A stretch of DNA of 64,000 nucleotides from a bacterium (GTDB taxonomy: Bacteria > UBP15 > UBA6099 > JAJRTR01), in contig JAJRTR010000011.1 in the NCBI GenBank assembly GCA_024278215.1, positions 1-64,000 on the forward strand. Direction: 5' to 3'. The translations under genes were made by a program, and so were the position numbers. Below are positions 53,867 through 60,886 of this stretch, in pieces (position 1 is the first letter of the stretch; the number at the start of each line of letters is the position of its first letter). The notes beneath the pieces are model-generated. The model saw nothing but the letters and a program-made list of their open reading frames with translations. It had not been told where the DNA came from and made no database searches.

Positions 53867-54895
53867 TCTCAACACCCTTGAAAGCCGCGCCGTCAGGTCC
53901 AGCATCTTAACCGCCTGTCCGGGTGTCAGCGAGCCGGCCCCGCAGGTTGGTGTGATAAGCGCCTGCTCGAGAATCACATTCTCTTTTATGCCCTTCTTTT
54001 CAAGCAGTCTGACTCCATCCTTGAAAATGCCGGTCAGTTTGTTTATGTCCTGCGAATCTATCGCAACGGTGCTGGGCACAACACCCCAGGCCAGCAGGCC
54101 GCCGCGTTCGAGATAATCGAATATCTGCTTTGCATAAAGAGACAGCGATTCAGCATATTCGAAAGCGTCGAAATTTATTATGTCGACATTCGTGGACGCG
54201 ATCAGCGACCAGTCCGTGTTCCCGCAGCAATGGATACCGGCGGAAGCGCCGGCGGCGTGAATATCGGCGATAACTTCATCGAGGCTTTTCACGACATCGT
54301 CGTACAGCAGCGGCACAGTAGCCGAACCGAAACTCTGCAAGTAGGGCTCGTCGATGAAAATAATAACTTCCGGGTTAAGTCGCTTCAGGAGCTGAGCCTG
54401 ACGCCGCGCCTTGCGTCCGAGCCCCTTGACGACTCCATCCTTGAGCATATCGTCGTAGTATGACGCCCTGCCGTTCTGGTCGCACACGGTAAGACCGAAA
54501 GTTATGGGACCTGTGACATGTCCTTTAACAGCAAAATAATCTGTTCCCTTTTCCTTATATTGTCTAATGAATTCATAAAATCCCGGCGCGTAATCTTCGG
54601 ATATGTCGAACGGTTCGAGCGCTTCAGACATATAAGTTTCGTAGAACTTTTCCATCACCCCCGGCAGCGCGTCGCCGGTGTCGGAACTGATCTTCTCATT
54701 TTTCGTATCCACTTTCACTGCCGGGATTCCCTCGCTGTACTGCGGGCACATCCCTTCGACAAAAGCGCGCGCCGGAAGCTGCGGCCACACGGGTATATCC
54801 ACGAGGCACCTGAAGATATCTTCGAGTGCTTCTCCAGGTGTTTTATAAGGGAAGCTGCCTATAGCAGTCGCTCTGCAAGCGGGTTGAATATTCAT
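53846..54895 (-). CDS. MetE C-terminal/uroporphyrinogen-decarboxylase-like methyltransferase-family protein
   Basis: A 349-residue TIM-barrel protein of the UROD/MetE-like superfamily. AIGSFPYKTPGEALEDI opens the barrel. KGHVTGPITFGLTVCDQ (near 122), FIDEPYLQSFGS (near 182) and the putative zinc/thiol region HCCGNTDWSLI (near 223) and TPTCGAGSLTPGQAV (near 320) resemble cobalamin-independent methionine synthase C-terminal domains, which bind zinc through His, Cys and a late Cys. It lacks the N-terminal half of MetE, so it is either a single-domain methionine synthase of the archaeal/MesD type or a corrinoid-linked methyltransferase. The last codons (NKEKT and stop) lie inside a copy of an interspersed repeat, so the C-terminus may have been altered by its insertion. 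Start at 54895 begins at the conserved barrel strand. No metH or methylenetetrahydrofolate genes are adjacent. Confidence 0.78.
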   Translation of the reverse strand: MNIQPACRATAIGSFPYKTPGEALEDIFRCLVDIPVWPQLPARAFVEGMCPQYSEGIPAVKVDTKNEKISSDTGDALPGVMEKFYETYMSEALEPFDISEDYAPGFYEFIRQYKEKGTDYFAVKGHVTGPITFGLTVCDQNGRASYYDDMLKDGVVKGLGRKARRQAQLLKRLNPEVIIFIDEPYLQSFGSATVPLLYDDVVKSLDEVIADIHAAGASAGIHCCGNTDWSLIASTNVDIINFDAFEYAESLSLYAKQIFDYLERGGLLAWGVVPSTVAIDSQDINKLTGIFKDGVRLLEKKGIKENVILEQALITPTCGAGSLTPGQAVKMLDLTARLSRVLRGNKEKT

Positions 54896-55066
54896 TGCCG
54901 TTTGTTCCGTTCTCGTGTTTCAGATCGATTCGATCACAACAAAAAGCGGCTTGCAAAATCGCAGCGTACCGCTCGATTACATTTTATTCAGGGTACATGA
55001 AAATACAAACAACTATTGGTTGATCGGTTTAAACTTTGTGGTATGAACACTGCAAAATACAGATAG

Positions 55067-55089
55067 CACGCATATTTAACAGATGCGGG
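55067..55089. repeat. 23-bp hairpin repeat, copy 5
   Basis: Variant with outer sequences CACGCAT and ATGCGGG around ATTTAACAG. Located 28 bp beyond the stop codon of the minus-strand CHASE2 gene. Confidence 0.7.
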
Positions 55090-55116
55090 TGAAAAATAGA
55101 AAGTCAGATGCCGGAT

Positions 55117-56238
55117 TTATTGTTTCTCGATTGTTATCTTGTTCATTTCATCGAGTGCGTCATTGACCGCTTCCTGTCCGGACAGGGGGGAGAGTTCTTT
55201 TTCCGGGGAAAATGTACGGTGGCCTCCGATGCCGCGCGCACCGGCCCAGAGGTTCAGCAACTGGTTGAGTGTTGCCGCCTGGATTTCCACGCCTGTATAT
55301 CCGCTGCCTCGGTATGTTTTGTGTAGATCGTTCAGTGAGTTATCTGTTGGCCCGATGAGCACTATCTTTCCTTCGAAATACTCACGCATCCTTTTCCTGT
55401 GTTCTTCCATCTTCCCGGTCTTGAACGAGTCCTCCACATAGACGACGTCGAGAAAAGAATAGTGTTTGAACACTTTTCTCTGCGGAGGAAGCACGAGCGG
55501 CAGCGAATCCCCGGCGGCGAGTTTTATCTGGAGTCCGCGAATCTTCATATAGCGCGCTCCGTATCCGGAAACAGTGATCTCGCCGGGAGAGACGCCCGCG
55601 GCTTTCATGAAAATCTGCATCGGGAACGAGGGCAGCACATAGCGGTCGTATTTCGTGAGCAGAAGCCCGCGCCGCACGATGCCGTCGGTGTCGGTGAGTA
55701 TCTTCATGCAGCCGATGCGCGCGCCCGAGCCGACGAGTTCCGCATAGGGCAATGCGAGAGCGGCTGCTTTCGGAGCGAGTGTCGAGGTGGTCGTGATATT
55801 GGGAAAAGTGAACTGCCTGAGGTTTATCGCCTGCTTGTCTTTTTGTGGTCTCGGTATCATCTCGAAGCCGAAAACAATCGGTGGCGGGCCGGCCGCGACT
55901 GTTTTCGCCACGGTAATATCTTCAGTGGTGGGAGGCACCCTGGCCGTCAGCAGAAGGTCCACGGCGATTGTGTGCGCCTTCGCCTCGCGCAGTACGTTTA
56001 TCACTTTCGAATACCATACGCGCGGAATCGGGAAATTGCCCGTGTAAGCATAATTCGCCATTGGATTTCTGCCGATGTAGTAGAGCGTATCGGAATCGAT
56101 ACCCACAATGACGACATCCGCGATCGGGTTCATCGTCGCGGGCCATTCGACATTCTCGCTACGCACCGGCTGCGCCCACAAACAGCACAGGGCCAGCGCG
56201 GCAAGCAGGACAATTGCATTATTCGATAACTTCATCAT
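55117..56238 (-). CDS. Stand-alone CHASE2-domain sensory protein
   Basis: A 373-residue exported protein consisting of an N-terminal signal/anchor (NAIVLLAALALCCLWAQPVRS, about 6-26) and one CHASE2 domain. Features of the domain are ADVVIVGIDSDTLYYIG (near 40), IPRVWYSKVINVLREAKAHTIAVDLLLT (near 75-102), the ARIGCMKILTDTDGIVRRGLLL stretch and FEGKIVLIGPTDNSLNDLHKT...GVEIQAATLNQLL (near 290-335). In sensory kinases and adenylate cyclases CHASE2 is followed by three membrane helices and an output domain; here the protein ends soon after with a charged tail, so the sensor has no output of its own. It may act with a partner or be a truncated descendant. Start at 56238 was chosen because GAGG is 9 nt upstream; an in-frame ATG lies at 56253. 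Confidence 0.82.
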   Translation of the reverse strand: MMKLSNNAIVLLAALALCCLWAQPVRSENVEWPATMNPIADVVIVGIDSDTLYYIGRNPMANYAYTGNFPIPRVWYSKVINVLREAKAHTIAVDLLLTARVPPTTEDITVAKTVAAGPPPIVFGFEMIPRPQKDKQAINLRQFTFPNITTTSTLAPKAAALALPYAELVGSGARIGCMKILTDTDGIVRRGLLLTKYDRYVLPSFPMQIFMKAAGVSPGEITVSGYGARYMKIRGLQIKLAAGDSLPLVLPPQRKVFKHYSFLDVVYVEDSFKTGKMEEHRKRMREYFEGKIVLIGPTDNSLNDLHKTYRGSGYTGVEIQAATLNQLLNLWAGARGIGGHRTFSPEKELSPLSGQEAVNDALDEMNKITIEKQ

Positions 56239-56569
56239 TAAGCATTTCCTCATTTATTGAATGGCGTATGTTGACGTTATCTTACCCCAGCAGACGAAAA
56301 ACTGTCAAAGGAAATGAAGACGGAGCATAAAACCGGGCGGTGATGGATTCCCGCATTGCCATGTGGAACGCACTGTTGATTTCAAGCAGGATTATTTCGG
56401 TCATGATGAAAAAATCGTTGGAATGCAAGCCGCGTGAGTAGAAATAATCTTGAAACTGGAGATCAAATACTTAAGAATTAAGGATATAATTGTTAAGATG
56501 TGAAGAAACCTACAGGAAGAACTGAAGAAGACATGCCGATATAAGGCGGCAGCGGTGGAGGTGCAGGAC
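56239..56569 (+). other. Divergent intergenic region, 331 bp
   Basis: Separates the CHASE2 gene (minus) from yebC (plus). An AT-rich stretch holds a good -10 hexamer TATAAT at 56485-56490 without a convincing -35; it could serve yebC. No RNA gene, repeat copy or supported open frame was found. Confidence 0.5.
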
Positions 56570-57322
56570 ATGTCCGGCCATTCGAAATGGAGTACGATCA
56601 AACGCAAGAAAGGCGCGGCCGACCAGAAACGCGGGAAAGAGTTTTCCAAACTGATCCGTGTTATAACCCAGGCTGCGAAAGAAGGCGGAGGCGATCCCGA
56701 ACAGAACGCACAATTGAGGTCTGTTCTCGATAAGGCCAAGTCCATCAACATGCCCAAGGACACAATCCAGAACGCCATCAAACGCGGCACGGGCGAGATC
56801 GAGGGCGCGGACTATATCGAGTTGACTTACGAGGGCTACGGACCCGGCGGCATTGCGTTTGTCGTCGAGACTGTGACGGATAACAAGAACCGCACAACCG
56901 CCGACATCCGCTATGTGCTTTCGCGGCACGGCGGCACACTCGGCGAATCGAATTGCGTGCAGTGGATGTTCGACAGAGTTGGCCTTGTGCTGGTGCCGTC
57001 GGAGGGTATCGACGAGGACGACATCATGGAAGTAGGCATCGAGGCGGGAGCTGAAGAAGTCGTCGAGGACGGCGGTTTCTACAGGATAACATGCAGTCCC
57101 CAGGATTTTGAGAACCTGAAAAAAGCGATAGCGGACGCCGGATATACTATAGATACGGCAGAGCTGTCGATGGAGCCGCAGACAACAGTCGAGGTGGATG
57201 AAAAAAAGGTCGGCTCGGTGCTCAAACTCATCGGACTGCTCGAAGAGCTCGACGACGTGCAGAACGTCTACTCGAATTTCGACATATCCGACGAAATACT
57301 TGAGAAACTTGCCGCCGAATGA
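56570..57322 (+). CDS. yebC: YebC/PmpR family protein (TACO1-like)
   Basis: Conserved bacterial YebC protein; members act on translation of proline-rich stretches or as transcriptional regulators. The family N-terminus SGHSKWSTIKRKKGAAD is intact, followed by RGKEFSKLIRVITQAAKEGGGDPEQN, NMPKDTIQNAIKRGTGE, YEGYGPGGIAFVVETVTDNKNRT and GESNCVQWMFDRVG. The 250-residue length is typical. Start at 56570 has GGAGG 8 nt upstream; a GTG at 56555 is in frame but would place the conserved start five residues in. The gene is the first of yebC-ruvC-ruvA, the usual order in many bacteria, 25 bp ahead of ruvC. Confidence 0.97.
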   Translation: MSGHSKWSTIKRKKGAADQKRGKEFSKLIRVITQAAKEGGGDPEQNAQLRSVLDKAKSINMPKDTIQNAIKRGTGEIEGADYIELTYEGYGPGGIAFVVETVTDNKNRTTADIRYVLSRHGGTLGESNCVQWMFDRVGLVLVPSEGIDEDDIMEVGIEAGAEEVVEDGGFYRITCSPQDFENLKKAIADAGYTIDTAELSMEPQTTVEVDEKKVGSVLKLIGLLEELDDVQNVYSNFDISDEILEKLAAE

Positions 57323-57347
57323 CATCATATCAGTTCGGAGATTTTAA

Positions 57348-57872
57348 GTGCGAATAATAGGAGTTGATCCCGGACTTGCCAACTCGGGAATCGGAATTGT
57401 CGAACAGGACGGCGGCGGCATCACGCTGGTCGGATCGAAATGTATCACCACGCAACCTTCAACATCTTTCCCGGAAAGGCTCATGAGCATATACGGCGAG
57501 TTAGAGGACGCGCTCGACGAGTATCAGCCCGAGGCGTGCGCAATCGAATCGATATTCTTTGCGAAAAACGCGAAGAGCGCGTTCCAGGTGGGACACGCAC
57601 GCGGGGTCTTCATCCTTTCGGCGGGCATTCGCGGCATACCGGTCTTCGAGTACACACCGCCGCAGATAAAGAAAGCGCTGGTGGGCAAAGGCCGCGCGGA
57701 TAAATCACAGGTGCAGTACATGACAAAAATGATCCTGAACCTGCCGGAGATACCGAAACCCGACCATGTCGCCGACGCGCTTGCCGCCGCCATCTGCCAT
57801 TTGAACTCCATCAAGTTCATGAGTCTCACCGGCTCCGAACAGCTGGTATATAAAAGGAAACGGAAACGCTGA
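57348..57872 (+). CDS. ruvC: Holliday junction resolvase RuvC
   Basis: Endonuclease that cuts Holliday junctions symmetrically after RuvAB branch migration. The four acidic catalytic residues can be placed: Asp in MRIIGVDPGLANSG, Glu in ACAIESIFFAKN (near 66), and two Asp in KPDHVADALAAAIC (near 138-141). The phenylalanine-bearing loop FFAKNAKSAFQVGHARG is present. Start is GTG at 57348 with GGAG 7 nt upstream; length is 174 residues, normal. It is 25 bp after yebC and 2 bp before ruvA, consistent with a single transcript. Confidence 0.97.
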   Translation: MRIIGVDPGLANSGIGIVEQDGGGITLVGSKCITTQPSTSFPERLMSIYGELEDALDEYQPEACAIESIFFAKNAKSAFQVGHARGVFILSAGIRGIPVFEYTPPQIKKALVGKGRADKSQVQYMTKMILNLPEIPKPDHVADALAAAICHLNSIKFMSLTGSEQLVYKRKRKR

Positions 57873-57874
57873 AA

Positions 57875-58477
57875 ATGATATCTTTCGTCAGGGGCGATAT
57901 AACAGAAGTGTCGGAGAACAGCACGGTAGTGGATGTCGGGGGCGTCGGCTATCTCGTCTATATCCCCACGTCGCTTGCGGCATCGCTCGAACTCTACGCG
58001 AAGGATGTTACAATCCACACATTATTGATTCCGGGCGACGACAAAATGAGCTTGTATGGATTTGCGACACCCGACGACAGAGCCGTGTTCGAGCTTCTTA
58101 TCTCAGTGTCGGGGATAGGCCCCAAGGCCGCGGTGAAATTGCTGTCGATGCCGCGCGAACGGCTGACCGACGCCATAGCGGGCGGAGATGTCGCCGTACT
58201 GACGACTGTGCCGGGTGTCGGGCCGAAAACCGCAAAAAGGGTGATACTCGAATTGAAGGACAAAGTCGGCAAACTATACGGTGGAAGCAAAAGTTATGTG
58301 ACGTTGCCTGAGACTGCCGGCGGAGAGGCCGAAGCGGCGGTGCAGGGGCTCCAGGCGCTTGGCTACACCGCTTCCGAGATACGCGCCATGATGAAAGCGC
58401 TCGGCACTGAAGACCTGAAGACAAAGAGCGCGTCCGAACTAATCGGGCTCTGCCTCAAACATAAAAAGGGCGGTTGA
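57875..58477 (+). CDS. ruvA: Holliday junction DNA helicase subunit RuvA
   Basis: Tetrameric Holliday-junction-binding protein that recruits the RuvB motor. The N-terminal OB fold (MISFVRGDITEVSENSTVVDV), two helix-hairpin-helix motifs (LLISVSGIGPKAAVKLLS and LTTVPGVGPKTAKRVILEL, near 75-130) and the C-terminal RuvB-binding domain (ALGYTASEIRAMMKAL) are complete in 200 residues. ruvB, which normally follows, is not here: a full MITE begins 44 bp past the ruvA stop codon and the next gene is argG. Confidence 0.97.
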   Translation: MISFVRGDITEVSENSTVVDVGGVGYLVYIPTSLAASLELYAKDVTIHTLLIPGDDKMSLYGFATPDDRAVFELLISVSGIGPKAAVKLLSMPRERLTDAIAGGDVAVLTTVPGVGPKTAKRVILELKDKVGKLYGGSKSYVTLPETAGGEAEAAVQGLQALGYTASEIRAMMKALGTEDLKTKSASELIGLCLKHKKGG

Positions 58478-58521
58478 CTTCGTCAATAAAACGCCACTCC
58501 CGCGAAAGCGGAAGTCTATTT

Positions 58522-58700
58522 GAGCCAGTTGCAAAATTATGTTGGAAGTGAGGTCGAGCGAAATTGGTCTAAAGCAAGGCGGAGGTGCAAAATCCCCGCA
58601 GACGTACTTGTAGAGTACGTCGAGGAAGATTTTGCGCCGACAACGAAGCTGTTAACAATTGCAGCCGACCGCAGCCGAATCAGAATTTTGCAATTGGCTC
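58522..58700 (+). mobile_element. 179-bp MITE-like element, full copy 3
   Basis: Termini GAGCCAGTTGCAAAATTATG and AATTTTGCAATTGGCTC with a flanking 4-bp duplication ATTT (58518-58521 and 58701-58704). Internal hairpin: outer arms GCAAAATC (58587-58594) and GATTTTGC (58628-58635), inner arms GACGTACT (58601-58608) and AGTACGTC (58614-58621). A frame starting at the left terminus is open across the element (SQLQNYVGSEVERN...ADRSRIRILQLA), closely matching copy 1. It stands between ruvA and the argG leader. Confidence 0.88.
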
Positions 58701-58810
58701 ATTTAAATATCCCGGTTTTCTTTTTTAGTATCTTACGACTGAAATGCTACGCAGGATGGTAAAGAAATGCTGAAAAGAGATCGGGGAAAGCTGGAGCTTC
58801 CAGTAACAGG

Positions 58811-58836
58811 CGTTTCCAAGGTAAACCTTGGAAACG
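58811..58836. promoter_or_regulatory. Strong hairpin in the argG leader region
   Basis: CGTTTCCAAGGT (58811-58822) and ACCTTGGAAACG (58825-58836) are perfect 12-bp complements with only AA between them. No T-tract follows, so it is not an intrinsic terminator. The smaller CTGGA-GCT-TCCAG dyad lies just before it. Confidence 0.6.
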
Positions 58837-58846
58837 ATGAAACTCT

Positions 58847-58894
58847 GTGTGCCGTGCTCAAACCGTAGACCGTGCGTGTGCCGTGCTCAAACCG
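58847..58894 (+). repeat. 19-bp direct repeat in the argG leader region
   Basis: GTGTGCCGTGCTCAAACCG occurs at 58847-58865 and 58876-58894. Bases 58883-58892 of the second copy (GTGCTCAAAC) also pair with GTTTGGGCAC (58900-58909) to make a 10-bp stem with a 7-nt loop, and CCGCATTT (58892-58899) can pair with AAATGCGG (58912-58919) as an alternative. A further small dyad CCGGC-TAC-GCCGG lies at 58931-58943. Confidence 0.6.
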
Positions 58895-58997
58895 CATTTG
58901 TTTGGGCACGAAAATGCGGCCTGTTTGGTTCCGGCTACGCCGGGTTAGGTACTGATCAAGTAGATATTAACATAATCAGAGAAGGAGCAGCAATACC

Positions 58998-60203
58998 ATG
59001 AAAAAAGACAAAGTTGTTCTGGCATATTCAGGCGGAGTCGACACATCTGTCGGAGTCAGGTGGCTGCAGGAGGAAAAAGGGCTGGATGTTATCGCGCTTA
59101 CAGTGGACATCGGGCAGGGCGCGGAGCTTGCGGCCATCAAGAAAAAAGCGGACAGGCTCGGCGCGGTGAAGAGCCTGGTCGTGGACGCTAAAGACAAGTT
59201 CTGCAACGAATATCTCTCGAAAGCTATCAAAGCTAACGCCATGTATGAGGGAAGATATGTGCATTCGACATCGCTGAACAGGCCGTGCATTGTCGAGATA
59301 ATGGTCGATGTAGCACGCAAAGAAGGCGCGAAATACATCGCCCACGGCTCGACCGGCAAAGGAAACGACCAAGTACGTTTCGAAGTGTCGGCAATGGCGC
59401 TCGCGCCCGAACTCGAGACAATAGCCTTCGCCCGCGAGTGGGGAATGACGCGCGACGAAGAAATCGAGTACGCGAAAAAGCATAATATCCCCATTCCCGT
59501 GACGGCCGAAAACCCTTACAGCATCGACCTCGCCGTATGGGGCAAAAGCACGGAATGCGGCATTCTCGAAGACCCGTGGGCCGAGCCGCCCGAAGACGCT
59601 CACACATGGGTGACGCCGCTACATAAAACGCCCGACGAACCTGAATATATCGTGTTGACATTCAAACTCGGTGTTCCCGTGGCGCTTGACGGTCGCCGCA
59701 TGAAACTGTTCACAATAATCAGTAAACTGAACGACGTCGCCGCCAGACACGGTATAGGACTGACCGACATGGTGGAAAACAGGCTTGTCGGCATAAAAAG
59801 CAGGGAAACTTACGAAGCGCCCGCGGCCGCCGTCATTCTCAGGGCGCACTCCGATCTCGAATCACTCGTTCTTACTCGCGACGCCGCACACTACAAAAGG
59901 CTCATCGAAGAAAGATACTCGGAACTGATCTATGACGGACTCTGGTTCTCCGAACTTCGCGAATATCTCGACGCTTTTATCGACGCCTCACAGGAAAAAG
60001 TGAACGGCAAAGTGCGGATGAAATTGTTTAAAGGCAATGCTGTCGTCGTAGGCCGGAAATCCCCGCAGGCTCTCTACAGCCACGGGCTGGCGACCTACGA
60101 CAGGGGCGATGAGTTCGACCACACCGCAGCGAAAGGCTTCATTTCTATCTGGGGACTGCCTCATAAAGTAGACGCCGTGGTGCGCGGAAAGAAGAGAAAA
60201 TAA
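58998..60203 (+). CDS. argG: Argininosuccinate synthase (ArgG)
   Basis: Joins citrulline and aspartate with ATP to make argininosuccinate, the penultimate step of arginine synthesis. The nucleotide-binding loop VLAYSGGVDTSV is at residues 7-18, followed by AHGSTGKGNDQVRFE (near 117), the SIDLAVWGKSTECGILEDPW region (near 175) and KLNDVAARHGIGLTDMVENR (near 240). The 401-residue length is typical. AAGGAG lies 10 nt upstream of the ATG. The leader between the MITE and this gene (58701-58997) is densely structured. argH follows after 683 bp containing a pseudogene, so the two are probably separate transcripts. No ArgR box was recognised. Confidence 0.97.
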   Translation: MKKDKVVLAYSGGVDTSVGVRWLQEEKGLDVIALTVDIGQGAELAAIKKKADRLGAVKSLVVDAKDKFCNEYLSKAIKANAMYEGRYVHSTSLNRPCIVEIMVDVARKEGAKYIAHGSTGKGNDQVRFEVSAMALAPELETIAFAREWGMTRDEEIEYAKKHNIPIPVTAENPYSIDLAVWGKSTECGILEDPWAEPPEDAHTWVTPLHKTPDEPEYIVLTFKLGVPVALDGRRMKLFTIISKLNDVAARHGIGLTDMVENRLVGIKSRETYEAPAAAVILRAHSDLESLVLTRDAAHYKRLIEERYSELIYDGLWFSELREYLDAFIDASQEKVNGKVRMKLFKGNAVVVGRKSPQALYSHGLATYDRGDEFDHTAAKGFISIWGLPHKVDAVVRGKKRK

Positions 60204-60308
60204 TCGTTCACAGGCGCATTGTAATCGGCGTAAGCAGCTTCGAGCGCCGGGAGTTTTCTGTTGCTTGAACATATTTCTTATAGAACTTGTGCGATTTTAT
60301 AAAAGGTA

Positions 60309-60370
60309 GTGCCATGTCAACAAAGAAAAGATGTAAGATGGGGTAGCGTAAAAACTGTAAAAGTGTAGAG
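60309..60370 (-). repeat. 62-bp interspersed repeat, copy B
   Basis: On the minus strand it reads from CTCTACACTTTTACAG through CGCTACCCCATCTTACATC to TTGTTGACATGGCAC, matching copy A at 10811-10872 with scattered changes. It sits about 105 bp after argG and before the nucleotidyltransferase remnant. Confidence 0.7.
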
Positions 60371-60464
60371 CGGGGTCACCCTGCACGTTCGTGCGACATT
60401 ACATGCCTGACGTGACAGTAGTAGAATTTATGGCGACACGATCCGGAACAAAAGGTCAAATTTC

Positions 60465-60760
60465 AGTCATGCCGAACTTCTTCAACACCTTAAGGAGTGT
60501 CTCTTTGACTTGTATGGCGGTCGGTTCCGCAGGCTGGTGCTGTACGGCAGCGTGGCGCATACCCCCTCATGATAGAGGCTAAAAAAGAGGGAGCCCGGTC
60601 TGACTCTATGGAACAATCGAGCACGCGGAACATGAGGAGGCGGAAGACGATGTCGGAGCTTCCGGAAGAATACTCCGAGCCATTCACAAAGCACATACGG
60701 ATATTTTTCCTCTGGATGCGTTGGCGGTCGAAAGCGACAAAAGCGAATAAAAAAACATAA
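60465..60760 (+). pseudogene. Decayed MNT-type nucleotidyltransferase remnant
   Basis: Conceptual reading from 60465 gives SHAELLQHLKECLFDLYGG, then RFRRLVLYGSVAH, which matches the start of minimal nucleotidyltransferases (RLVLYGSxARG motif). The frame then stops at 60570-60572. A shifted frame (60570-60609) reads EAKKEGARSDSMEQ, resembling the continuation ARxDSDxD, and a third frame from about 60610 reads IEHAEHEEAED...IHKAHTDIFPLDALAVE before a stop near 60750. The pieces lie in order but in different frames, and the metal-binding DxD is lost. MNT proteins are often antitoxins paired with HEPN partners; no HEPN remnant was found. This is inferred from motif resemblance, so confidence is moderate. 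The rest of the 683-bp argG-argH gap holds repeat copy B and the argH leader. Confidence 0.5.
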
Positions 60761-60816
60761 ATTTCATTTCTTCAGAAATATTCTTTACCCTGACATTGAT
60801 ATTATTAGTACTGGAA

Positions 60817-60880
60817 TTCTGTGCGGGATATTTGTTGCGTTTTTTCAAGTGCCGAACATTCGCACAGAACTTGAAAAGGA
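60817..60880 (+). promoter_or_regulatory. Interleaved inverted repeats in the argH leader (pseudoknot or switch candidate)
   Basis: Stem A pairs TTCTGTGCG (60817-60825) with CGCACAGAA (60861-60869), a perfect 9-bp match extended by two G-U pairs. Stem B pairs TTTTCAAGT (60842-60850) with ACTTGAAAA (60869-60877), also 9 bp perfect, and can extend over GG of the ribosome-binding sequence AAAAGGA (60874-60880). The 5' arm of B lies in the loop of A, so the arms are interleaved as in an H-type pseudoknot; they share one base, so they may instead alternate. Either form would hide or expose the argH ribosome-binding site. Confidence 0.55.
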
Positions 60881-60886
60881 ACAGGG

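Noticed and set aside
58520-58762. 80-residue frame through MITE copy 3 as a real gene
   Set aside because: It is mostly repeat sequence, starts at TTG without a ribosome-binding site and is broken by a frameshift in one copy; treated as a property of the element rather than a gene.
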